Origin: Hermatobates lingyangjiaoensis
Taxonomy: Eukaryota; Arthropoda; Insecta; Hemiptera; Hermatobatidae
Direction: 5' to 3'
NCBI GenBank assembly: GCA_026182355.1
Contig: JAPFBL010000166.1
Location: forward strand, 1,364,001-1,428,000
Length of the DNA stretch: 64,000 nt
Each line of letters begins with the position of its first letter. Position 1 is the first letter of the stretch. The position numbers and the translations under genes were made by a program. Under the pieces are notes generated by a model. It saw only the letters and a list, made by a program, of their open reading frames with translations, was not told the origin of the DNA and made no database searches. Below are positions 1-8,408 of this stretch, piece by piece.

Positions 1-1660
1 TTGAAATTGGTCCGTCCGCGCGCACGTATGTGTGTGTGCTATAATTACCAAATTTGATGTTTACGTTCTTATTATGTTGTGATGGACTGGCTTGCTCGAC
101 ACAAAAATTGCAGATTTTTGTGGTATTTTATATGAAAAAAAAGATACCTTTTTTTTTACAAATACATCTGAACAATTTTGATCAAAATCCATTTGATTCT
201 AGATTTTTAGTTGTAGTTTCGTATACATAGAATGTGATGATGACAATTCTATTTCATCATTAATTATTTAGAATATCTTAATTACTATATTCTTATTAGT
301 TAAGTTAAATTATTGATTTAATTTAGAAGTACTACTGAATTTCATAAACTTATAAGATATGAACCATTTGTTTTATAAATTGTGGAATAAAGAGGGCGAT
401 TTGTTCAAGTTTTGAAGGAATGAAGAGCAGAGTTAATTTTTTACAAACTGATTAAGTCAATTGGAAGAGAAACAAAAGCAATATGCTGCCCCCCAATGGC
501 ATTGAAGGCGGAGGGAGGATTTGGGAAATCTATTACAGCGAAAATTGGGGTGTAGATGACGAGGGAAATGGCGGAGTCATTAAGGAGGATTTGGTAGGAT
601 ATGTAGAAGGGTGCTTTAGTAATTTTAGCAAGTCTACATTGATTGTAACAGCCTAGATTATTGTGGCTATAAATGGAGTTAATTTACATAACTTAATTTC
701 ATATTTGGTTATTGAATTTAAATATATTGCTTACAAAATCCTCATTAATTGTATAAATAAGAACACTTAAACCAGAGAGATATCTATTCGCTGGTTATAT
801 GAAGAAGGGAAGTGATTTGCGATTCTATAACACTATTAAATTGCATCTAGAAATACTGTTAATCTCAGGGGTTTTTTTTCTTGAAACTTGTAGGAATTTT
901 TTTAATTTACGAAGTGCATTTCTTTTTTGTGGACCAAAAGTTTAAAATATTATGACTGATCATTTTTTTATCCTTCAACTCTATATTTTTGTTTAAAGAA
1001 AAATTGTTGTATGTTACATAATTCAAAATTCTTAATTAAATGTTTTAAAAATACGTGACCAATATTTAAAGTTTGTAAATTCACATTAATATTTCATGAG
1101 ATTAGAAAATATCAGCAAAAAAATAGTCAATACGGAACTGTTGCTAAAGACGCAAATGAAATTGAAATCAACTAACAATACCTGCTTCCTATACTTGTAT
1201 GTTTTCAAAATAAACATGCTCTGAAGTTAACAAAATACAGTAAAAGTTCATAAACTTTGCTTTTACGCTAAATTTTTAATCCATTCAGAGCCTATGTTTT
1301 AAGTTAGATATATACAAATCTAGTGTCGAAGTTTCAGCTTGCTATGGCTCATGGTGGCTGAGTTTACTTGTGACAAAATTTTGTGCATTAAATATCCATA
1401 ACTTCGCTAGTTCGTTGAATTCCCAATCCATTCAGAGCCTATATTTTAAAACAGTCTAAAAGTAGAAATAAATAGTCTATATTTTAAGAAGTATAGAATT
1501 TAAAAACAGAAAAACTTAGAGATTTTGTATTATTAAACATTTAATAACCTAGATAGTTGTCAAAATATGCAAATTGTTTTTTCTTTATAAAAAAAGTCTA
1601 ACGTTTTACAGAAGTTTTTCTGTTTCAAAATTTTATACTATGGCCTTTGAAAAAGATTTT
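1..1660. other. AT-rich non-coding sequence, no gene seen
   Basis: No open reading frame of note and no recognisable RNA gene. The first ~110 bases, with a short GTGT run and the words ATTGGTCC and ATTACC, loosely resemble 34245-34320, so the window may begin inside a dispersed repeat. The phrase CCATTCAGAGCCTA occurs twice (near 1281 and 1429), a small local duplication. Confidence 0.5.
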
Positions 1661-1662
1661 AA

Positions 1663-2030
1663 ATAAAATCCGAAGAGTCGACAATGAGAATTTAATTTTG
1701 AACCTGAAGAACAGAACGGGTTTTGATTAAAATTTAATTTTTTGTTTCTACTTCACGGTCGATACTTTTATGAATATTTATTAATGTATATTGATAAAAG
1801 TATCGACCGTGGAATAGAAACAAAACTAAAGTTTATCAGGACTCGGCCAGTTCTTCAGGTTCAAATTAAACACTCAATGCCAACGTTTCGTTGTTTTTTT
1901 TTTAAATAAACCGAAACGTTGGCATTGAAAGTTTAATTTTAAAAAAAAAAAAACGAAATGTTGGCATTAAGAGTTTAATTTGAATCTGACGAACTGACCG
2001 AGTTCCGATAAACTTTAGTTTTGTTTAATA
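1663..2030. repeat. Compound inverted repeat with CGAAACGTTGGCA arms
   Basis: Positions 1741-1771 and 1794-1824 are reverse complements over 31 bases with two mismatches, forming a hairpin. Just downstream, 1831-1891 reads as the reverse complement of the unit that recurs at 1912-1950 and 1962-2024, each with the palindromic core AACGTT in CGAAACGTTGGCA followed by a GTTTAATTT stretch and a CTGANGAACTG stretch. A related head-to-head pair lies at 18500-18572. This looks like several nested copies of one short mobile repeat; I do not recognise the family. Confidence 0.6.
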
Positions 2031-2820
2031 ATATAGTTAAAATAACTTTCATCTTAAATGAAAAATTTAGAAAGTATTTCAGAGAAATAAGAATAAGGTT
2101 ATGAAGTCAATGAGAATGCTGTACGAGAGGCAAGTCGGCAAAGCTGTAATAATCCCTTCATAAGTTGGAGCCCCTAACTTGGTCTCAGCAGTCTTCCTAT
2201 CACTTTAATTGGAAGCGACGTAAGAAATACAGGGCTGTAAGATCTCCTTATTGCCTTACATATATCACAAAACAATGTTCACTTCTACTGTCCGAAATCT
2301 CGTAACTAAACTCCGAAGATTTCACTTATAGTTTGAGGTGTCTTACAAACAGTCTTTATGACATCAATAATTCATGTTAGCTAAAAGCAATTTTATATTA
2401 TAATTTTATTAAATCAGCATATTTTCTAGATATCACAGTGTTTGAAAAAGTTGATTATTTTATCTAAAGATTTTTTGGAATGGGATTCGTGTTGCTCTTT
2501 GTACTAAGCTTAATTCAAGCCAGTAAACCAAAAACAAAACATCAGTAATATGTTTCAGATATTCCACGAATATATGGGATATGACTCCATATCAGTATAT
2601 TATCATAAGCTATAGCAGTTCTTTTTAAATGTGTTTTACTATTAGAAATACAAATGTACTGAAGTATTTCATTTGAAAGGTATACAGATTATTGTGTACA
2701 ATTGTTAATGGAAATATACGTTTGAGAGACCCCTGTGTTTAATAAAATAGGTTTCGAAAATTCTTATATGTGCTTATGTATGTATATATATAATAACCAA
2801 TTAGATTAAACGATTCTTCG
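2031..2820. other. AT-rich non-coding sequence
   Basis: No gene, RNA or clear repeat seen here apart from simple AT-rich runs. Confidence 0.5.
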
Positions 2821-2828
2821 AACTGAAT

Positions 2829-3094
2829 AAACTAGAATTTTCAAAGGAACACGCAGATAAGAAATCAGTGAACTCACTACTATATTTCAATATCCTCGTC
2901 ATCAGGAGTAGATGTGAATCGCTCCAAAGTCTGATAATGACGTCATCATTTCATTAATGATGAAATTATTATCATTAATTCAATGATAATATGTCATCAG
3001 CAATTGGAGCGATTCACATCTATTCCTGACGACGAGGACATCGAAAGATAGTAGTGAGTTCACTGATTTCTTTTCTGTGTTCTTTTGAAAATTC

Positions 3095-3100
<6 letters not shown>
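2829..3100. repeat. Inverted dimer of a (TA)n-associated repeat (TAGTAGTGAG family)
   Basis: Arms 2829-2926 and 3003-3100 are imperfect reverse complements of about 98 bp around a short spacer containing ATGATGAAAT-type sequence. The + arm carries CTGACGA, a ten-base spacer, then GAAAGATAGTAGTGAG; its outer end reads AATTCTAGTTTATATATA and runs straight into a (TA)n tract. Single or truncated copies of the same unit lie at 13981-14046, 25920-26015, 26440-26545, 27880-27930, 47815-47935 and 54495-54560. The CTGANGA...GAAA order recalls a hammerhead core, but helix II would have at most two pairs, so I do not call it a ribozyme. Confidence 0.7.

Positions 3101-3126
<26 letters not shown>
3101..3126. 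repeat. (TA)n microsatellite
   Basis: About 13 TA units separating the inverted dimer on the left from a Penelope-like fragment on the right. Such tracts border nearly every short retroelement copy in the window. Confidence 0.9.
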
Positions 3127-3405
3127 TAGTCGTAAGCTTAGCCTGATGATGGTCTACGAGACCGAAACATGTCGTTGTTTTATTGAAAATAGTATTTAGT
3201 TAGTTATTAAATAGTGTTAGATATAAACAGTGTCTGAATGTGTATTTATGAAAGGAAAAGTTTGTCCCAGTTGATTTTTTTATTCTCCGAGCAACAGAGA
3301 AGAGCCTGTAGGACATTAGACAAACTCTCTAAAAGGTAACCAAGCATTAAATTGGCATAAAATTTTTAGAAACATGTTTGCAAGAAGGATTGCTACCAAG
3401 CTTCA

Positions 3406-3412
<7 letters not shown>
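3127..3412 (+). mobile_element. Penelope-like element terminal fragment with hammerhead and decayed leader coding
   Basis: The fragment starts after a (TA)n tract with a hammerhead motif (3138-3178). It ends at 3360-3412 with a reading frame giving K-F-L-E-T-C-L-Q-E-G-L-L-P-S-F-T-N-I-Y, which runs into the next (TA)n. The same ending (G-L-L-P-N-Y-T-N-I-Y) occurs in two other copies (17944-18068 and 28936-29290). In my judgement it matches the leader region of Penelope-like retroelement proteins, which also carry hammerheads in their terminal repeats. Upstream in the same frame there are stop codons, so this copy is dead. The family call rests on memory of short motifs. Confidence 0.55.
3138..3178 (+). 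ncRNA. Type I hammerhead ribozyme motif (Penelope-like)
   Basis: Core CTGATGA at 3143-3149, one unpaired T, helix II GGTCT/AGACC (3151-3155 with 3159-3163, three-base loop), GAAA at 3164-3167, self-complementary helix III ACATGT at 3167-3172, cleavage position C at 3173. Helix I would pair TTAGC (3138-3142) with GTTG (3174-3177) using two G-U pairs. The short palindromic helix III suggests it works as a dimer. The extra base between the CTGATGA box and helix II is known from at least one viroid hammerhead. Confidence 0.6.

Positions 3413-3436
<24 letters not shown>
3409..3436. repeat. (TA)n microsatellite
   Basis: Fourteen TA units joining the end of the Penelope-like fragment to the left end of the hammerhead-unit array. 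In the array unit this edge falls at the sequence TATATACAGTTTAC, so the microsatellite overlaps the element's own TATA sequence. Confidence 0.9.
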
Positions 3437-3440
<4 letters not shown>

Positions 3441-4001
3441 TACTATGGGTTGTCCGGGGAAAGGAATATGATTCGATGCGATGTTGACCAATGGGAGTAG
3501 AGTTACAGGTCCAGGCGTAAGGTCCCAGTTGCCCGCTGCTCAGCAAAAAGCCTTTGCGTTCTGCCAATAGGTATAGAGGTTGCACAGTCCCTCTGTGTTA
3601 GATGATGTTTGGCAGAAAACATTAGCCTCACTTTACAGTGAACTCCTGTTCCCTTTCTATTTTTGATTTTTGTGGTGGTTGGGTGTTGTTGTTGTTTACT
3701 ATTTTCTGTTAGGGATATTGCTGGATATTTAAATGATACTCTCGGTTGTTTACTGCGAAAAGCCGCCTTCATCTTCATGCCAACAGGGGTAGAGGTTGCA
3801 CAGTCCCTCTTGATTATTAAGAGATGTTGACACTGGAATCCAACTTCTTCTCGTAGAAACATCTTCAAGTTGTAGGTTTTGTATATTGTTCTCTTCGGTT
3901 TCTTATGTTCATGTTTTTTCTTCAGTTGAATGTTATTGCTGCTATTGATGGGTGGCTGGTAGGTGATGAAAAGTTCTGCACTGTTGACCTGGTGGTGGTA
4001 T

Positions 4002-4042
4002 TTGCGACATGTTTCAACCATTCTCTGGTTATCTTCAGGCAA
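4002..4042 (-). ncRNA. Type I hammerhead ribozyme motif, minus-strand copy
   Basis: Exact reverse-complement counterpart of the motif at 12301-12341: helix I TTGC/GCAA, core CTGAAGA, one extra T, helix II AACCA/TGGTT, GAAA, palindromic helix III ACATGT, cleavage after C. The target duplication of the inserted jockey element (4037-4050) covers helix I and the first two bases of the core. Because that stretch was duplicated, this ribozyme motif stayed whole after the insertion. Confidence 0.65.
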
Positions 4043-4050
4043 GGAAATGG
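4037..4050. repeat. Left target-site duplication of the jockey-type element
   Basis: AGGCAAGGAAATGG, 14 bases, identical to 11112-11125 on the other side of the element. The single uninterrupted copy of this site (as CCATTTCCTTGCCT) is at 12293-12306, with both flanks matching. Confidence 0.92.
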
Positions 4051-4073
4051 TCAAGGGTCAAGGGTCAAGGGTC
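4051..4073 (-). repeat. Heptamer repeat at the 3' end of the retrotransposon
   Basis: Three copies of CCCTTGA (minus strand) form the 3' terminus, directly against the target duplication. The truncated copy at 45272 ends in about two copies of the same heptamer, so this is the real 3' end of the family and it has no poly(A). Confidence 0.85.
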
Positions 4074-5608
4074 AGCTAGCCATGCACAGCAAGGTGCATG
4101 CCAAATTAGTGGACAGGCATCTAGGCCTTTTACCACTTCATTCTCTAAATTTGTTAACTTGGCGGGATACAAGCTAAACTGGCGCTTTTACTTGTCCCTT
4201 GTATTATAAAGTAGAATTTACTTGGCTAGTGTGAACCTTTGACCAGTGACCAAAAAAAAACATACATGAAAGTATTATTAATAATAATAATAATAATTAA
4301 TGCTGAATCACATGGAGCCCATTCCACAGTCCGCTCATCATCAGGCACACAGCACGAAAGCAGAGTTAGGAATTGCAAGACTGCATTCATAAATGCATTT
4401 GATCAACCCTGCCCCCATAACTGCGGTCCCAACGAACAAGCGGCACCCTCGGGCTCCATGGGGCCTTAATACATGAAGTATTAATAATAATAATAATAAC
4501 AACAACAAGCATAAATTAATAATAATTAATTAATTAATCACATGGAGCCCATTTCACGGTCTGCTCATCATAAAGCACACAGCACGAAAGCAGAGTTAGA
4601 AATTGCAAGACTGCATTCATAAATGCATTTGATCAACACTGCGTTCATAACTGCGGCCCCAAGGAACAAGCAGCACCCTCGGGCTCCGTGGGGCACGTAA
4701 AGATAATGTAATATAATAATCTAGGTAACGATAATAATTATAATAACAATAAGATAACGTAATAGTTCTATCACCTCTTTGAGGTGATTACCCTTTGAGG
4801 GTGTATACATTTTAATGAATACATTAACGAGCCCACAATCCATCCATCGATAAGCACGCAGTCCGGAAGCAGGGTTAGGAATTGCAAGAATCTGCATTCA
4901 AAAATGCATTTGTCAACCCCGGATTCCATGACTGCGGCCACCGAGAACAGCTGCATCCAAGCTCAATATGGGAGACAGCAATGACTACTAAGTACAGTCT
5001 TAAGAACATACCCACTATAACACCTCTATGAGGTGAATACCTTATGGGAGTGTAGTAAAAGCTCACCCAATCCATCTAGCGATAAGCACGCAGCCGGGAG
5101 CAGAGTTAAGAATTGCAAACTGCATTCAAAAATGCATTGGTCAACTCTGCATTCACACAACTGCGGCCACCAAGAACATCTGCATCCTACAGTACAGTGG
5201 AGGAGATAACTAATGGATATATGCAGTTAGGTATAATCTTAAGACCATACGTTATCCTAATACCTCTTCGAGGTGATTGCCCTTACAGGGGGAAGACATT
5301 TATAAATTAATATATCAAAATAACAATTAAATATAAAGCTGATTTATAACAAAATGTGTGTTTTGAACACAGATCTATCTTATTCTAAATTTATAAATAA
5401 TTAATAAAAATAAATAAATAATTAATAATTACATAAATAGATTTTTCATTTTATAACACAACATGGATTTATACTTTTAATGTCCGTGGGTGAACCGCCA
5501 GCAGTTCATCCAGCATCCCGGACAGGATAATACAATTTCATAAAAGCATTGCGTGTCTAAAATTTAGCTTATGCTCCTAGAGAGAGATTACAGCAATAGT
5601 AGTGCTAC
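4074..5608 (-). repeat. 3' UTR of the retrotransposon with four ~240-bp tandem units
   Basis: Units begin near 4309, 4549, 4829 and 5061 (spacing about 230-280 bp). Each has a short AGCCCA stretch, a cluster AAGCACACAGC or AAGCACGCAGC, GAATTGCAA, GCATTCATAAATGCATT or similar, and CTGCGG(C/T)C. A small hairpin TCACCTC-NNN-GAGGTGA recurs at about 4770-4785, 5020-5034 and 5262-5275. (TAA)n runs separate the first units. No protein is encoded. The part from 5290 to 5608 is AT-rich 3' UTR. Confidence 0.8.
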
Positions 5609-8296
5609 TTATCCATTATCTGGAGGTCGGGTGGTTCTCCTTTTCAGGTTCCGTACTAGGACATTTTCACTTCCCTGTAGCTTGTTGTCCTCTCTGCTGG
5701 CAAGTCTCCAGATGAAACTGTCGATATGCTCCAGCCCCAGGTCCCTATGGAGATCCCTGTTCCGAACATACCTCGGTGCTCCCGTCATTATCCGGGTTGC
5801 CCTGTTCTGAACACTTTGGAGGAGACCTCTAGAAGTATTAGAAGCCTCAAACCAGGCCGATGACCCGTAAGTCATCACCGCCCTGATAAGAGTTTTATAA
5901 AGGCACACCTTAGCAGCCAGGGACACTCCCTTAGGCCCGATCAGCGGGCGAAGCATACCTAACAGCGCCTTTCCTTGACGTTTTCTGTCCTGCAAGTGGG
6001 GCCTGAAACTTAAAGAAGAGTCAAAAACTATTCCCAAGTACTTGACATGTTTTACCTGTGGGACTTGGACGCCACCAAGCTTAACTGCTGGCCATCCACC
6101 CATTGGGCGTCGCCTTGAGAAGACAACGCATGAACTCTTGGTTGGGTTTGCCTTGATCCTCCACACCCGGTAGTATTCATCAACTTCACTTAGAAAGCCG
6201 TTGAGTTGACGGAACAGGGGCTTACGCACACTAGAACGCATGGCAACGACTGTGTCGTCAGCAAACATCCCAGTCATCGCAACCACCTTAACAGTAGTTC
6301 TCGGGACTGGGAAGTCATTTACATACAAGTTAAACAACAAGGGGCCGAGAACGCTCCCTTGAGGCACACCTCTTCCCAGTGTTCGACAATCACTGAATGT
6401 TCCCCCAACCTGAACCCTAAAGCGCCTGCCAGTCAGATATGATTTGACTATTTTAACAAACCATACCGGCAGTTTCGCCTCCGCTAACTTGTAGAGGAGC
6501 CCAGCATGCCAAACAGAGTCAAACGCTTTCTCCAAGTCCACGAAGACCGCAGCAGTTAGTAGGCCGCGCCTTGTCCAGTGCTGAATTCCACCCCTGACGA
6601 AGTCCGTGAACCTCCTTAACTGGTGACTTGTTGAGTGGCCTTTTCTAAATCCAAACTGGATATCCTGAAAGCAAAGAGAGTCATTAACCTTAAGTCTTAT
6701 CAACTTCTCCAAGGCCTTTCCGATAACCGACAATAGGCTAATTGGACGGTAGTTGGCAGCATGCCGACCACTCTTGCCTGGTTTTTTCAGCATGATTACG
6801 ATTGCTTCTTTCCAACAATCTGGAAAGTGTGCTAGTCGCAAGCAAGCATTGAACAGCGCAGTCAAGTTCAGGACAGCCTTCCAGGGGAGTGCCTTCATGA
6901 CGTCAGAAGTCACTCGGTCTCCCCCTGGAGCCTTCCTTTTCGGCATACTTACAATTACCTCCCAGACCTCCTGTGGCGTCACGAAAACAGACTCAGAGGG
7001 TCGTTGGACATATTGAGTGATACTCATCTCTGCAATGTCATCTTCAAGAGTTCTAGGGTGTGCCCGGAAGACTTGGCTCAGGCATTCCAAGAATTCCTGA
7101 GCCTTGTCCTCCTCCCTCCATAACGCAACTCCCGAACTGTCCTCTAGAGACTCAGGCCTAGAGCGAGAGGCCTTCAATGCCTTGGCAATCCTCCAGACCT
7201 CAGGATTGCTCTTGTCTCCTTCTAGCTGTAGCTTGCTGAGCCATCGTCTCTCTCTGTAGTCAGCAATCTCGGCCCTCAGCTGCTTTGTGCACCAGTTTAG
7301 TTCTCTCTTGATATCTGGACGTCTGGTTCTCTGAAACAGGCGCTTCAATGAGTTCTTCTCCTTGACCTTGACCCGGAGGTATTGTGGCAAGGGATCGGGG
7401 TAAATGTTCCTGACAATCTCATGACTGCTCACCTTTAAGGCTTGCGTCAAAGATGACGTGAACCTCACCACTTCCCTATCCACAGCCTCCGGAGTCTGAA
7501 GACTAGTGGGGATGGTGATCAAACTTTCCATCTCTTTCCGAAACCGTTCCCAGTTCGTCCTACGAACAGTGCGGGTATCAAATGGAACATCCGGACTCCG
7601 CAGCGTCAAGAGTACAGGGCGGTGATCAGAGTTCAGGGCATCTAGCACCTGCAACTCGGACGACCATCCCAGTCCCCTCAGAACCGCAATATCCAAGATG
7701 TCTCCAGCATCCCCGCTCCGAACTTCAGAGTAGTGAGTTGGCTCATCTGGAGCAAGAACGTCACATCCCTCGCTGAGAGCAAAGCTGAGGAGTTTCCTGC
7801 CAGCAGGATTCCCCACACGACACCCCCAGGAGACATGCTTCGCATTGAGGTCACCAGCCACTAGTGTTGGCCTCGGAGAATTATAGGTCATGTTATTTAC
7901 ATCAAATAAACTGTGCAAATCCTCGCTGGGTAACCTGATGCCAGGAGGTTTATATACGGAGTACACATATAGGTGATGCTGTTCCAGCTGCAGGACGACT
8001 CCGGTATTTTCTATCACAGATGTAGGGGCAGAGGGGAGAGTTGAGAACTTCAGTCCTGTCCTCACAAGAATGGCTGTTCCTCCACCCCGTCCCTGGACCC
8101 TGTCGCTTCTAACCACTGCGTAGCCTTTGATACTAAACCTCTGACCTTCTTTCAGAAAAGTCTCGCAGAGTAGTACCAAATCCGGCCTGTGATCCGAAAG
8201 CAGGTCAGCTAGCTCTTCCTTCGACCTGCAAAGACCACGGACATTTAAAAATAGAACAACCAGATTATCCCATTTATGCTTACGTGGAGTCATCAT
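5609..8296 (-). CDS. Retrotransposon ORF2: endonuclease and reverse transcriptase
   Basis: A polyprotein of 895 residues that would nick target DNA and copy the element RNA at the nick (target-primed reverse transcription) in the nucleus. Residues ~10-230 are an APE-type endonuclease: Asn18, Glu45, Gly148-Asp149-x-Asn151, Asp202 and Ser223-Asp224-His225 are all present. Residues ~470-760 are the reverse transcriptase: NYRPISLL at 515-522, Asp587 in the VFVDL motif, GVPQGS at 643-648, and the FADD catalytic box at 678-681. The C-terminal part (to 895) has no RNase H. The start ATGATG overlaps the end of the frame-shifted ORF1 tail by 17 bases, which suggests coupled translation. No stop or frameshift interrupts it. 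Its length is normal for jockey-type elements. Confidence 0.93.
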   Translation of the reverse strand: MMTPRKHKWDNLVVLFLNVRGLCRSKEELADLLSDHRPDLVLLCETFLKEGQRFSIKGYAVVRSDRVQGRGGGTAILVRTGLKFSTLPSAPTSVIENTGVVLQLEQHHLYVYSVYKPPGIRLPSEDLHSLFDVNNMTYNSPRPTLVAGDLNAKHVSWGCRVGNPAGRKLLSFALSEGCDVLAPDEPTHYSEVRSGDAGDILDIAVLRGLGWSSELQVLDALNSDHRPVLLTLRSPDVPFDTRTVRRTNWERFRKEMESLITIPTSLQTPEAVDREVVRFTSSLTQALKVSSHEIVRNIYPDPLPQYLRVKVKEKNSLKRLFQRTRRPDIKRELNWCTKQLRAEIADYRERRWLSKLQLEGDKSNPEVWRIAKALKASRSRPESLEDSSGVALWREEDKAQEFLECLSQVFRAHPRTLEDDIAEMSITQYVQRPSESVFVTPQEVWEVIVSMPKRKAPGGDRVTSDVMKALPWKAVLNLTALFNACLRLAHFPDCWKEAIVIMLKKPGKSGRHAANYRPISLLSVIGKALEKLIRLKVNDSLCFQDIQFGFRKGHSTSHQLRRFTDFVRGGIQHWTRRGLLTAAVFVDLEKAFDSVWHAGLLYKLAEAKLPVWFVKIVKSYLTGRRFRVQVGGTFSDCRTLGRGVPQGSVLGPLLFNLYVNDFPVPRTTVKVVAMTGMFADDTVVAMRSSVRKPLFRQLNGFLSEVDEYYRVWRIKANPTKSSCVVFSRRRPMGGWPAVKLGGVQVPQVKHVKYLGIVFDSSLSFRPHLQDRKRQGKALLGMLRPLIGPKGVSLAAKVCLYKTLIRAVMTYGSSAWFEASNTSRGLLQSVQNRATRIMTGAPRYVRNRDLHRDLGLEHIDSFIWRLASREDNKLQGSENVLVRNLKRRTTRPPDNG

Positions 8297-8408
8297 CTGG
8301 TGATAACCCTTTCCCTGTCATCATGTTGTGGAGCATGGTTATGAAACCATGCTCTTCCAACAGGTCCATGATGGCCTGCTTCGCTGCTTCCCTCCCAGGT
8401 GGGGGGGT
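8280..8408 (-). other. Displaced C-terminal tail of ORF1 in the -1 frame
   Basis: After the run of seven C (8401-8407, read on the minus strand) the -1 frame stays open to a stop at 8280-8282. It encodes about 40 residues with an amphipathic segment (AAKQAIMDLLEE). This reads like the natural ORF1 end, whereas the zero frame gives an unremarkable tail stopping at 8339. Either one C was lost in this copy or the run is a translational slip site; the sequence alone cannot decide. The stop overlaps the ORF2 start by 17 bases. Confidence 0.7.

Larger units (their letters stand above)
3437..4050 (-). repeat. Hammerhead-unit array, left arm (truncated unit)
   Basis: This is the reverse complement of most of the 637-bp unit seen at 12220-12856, complete from the GTTTACTATGGG edge through the CCCATTGG junction to the hammerhead. 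It is split from its continuation (11126 onward) by the jockey-type insertion. An open frame (3503-4054, 183 codons on the minus strand) runs through it, and the same frame is open in the 12220 unit. It contains two near-repeats of Arg-Asp-Cys-Ala-Thr-Ser and I recognise no domain, so I treat it as part of the repeat rather than a gene. Confidence 0.8.

Noticed and set aside
3503..4054. A 183-codon minus-strand protein gene
   Set aside because: It crosses a hammerhead, runs into the target duplication of the jockey element and matches no domain; treated as part of the repeat.
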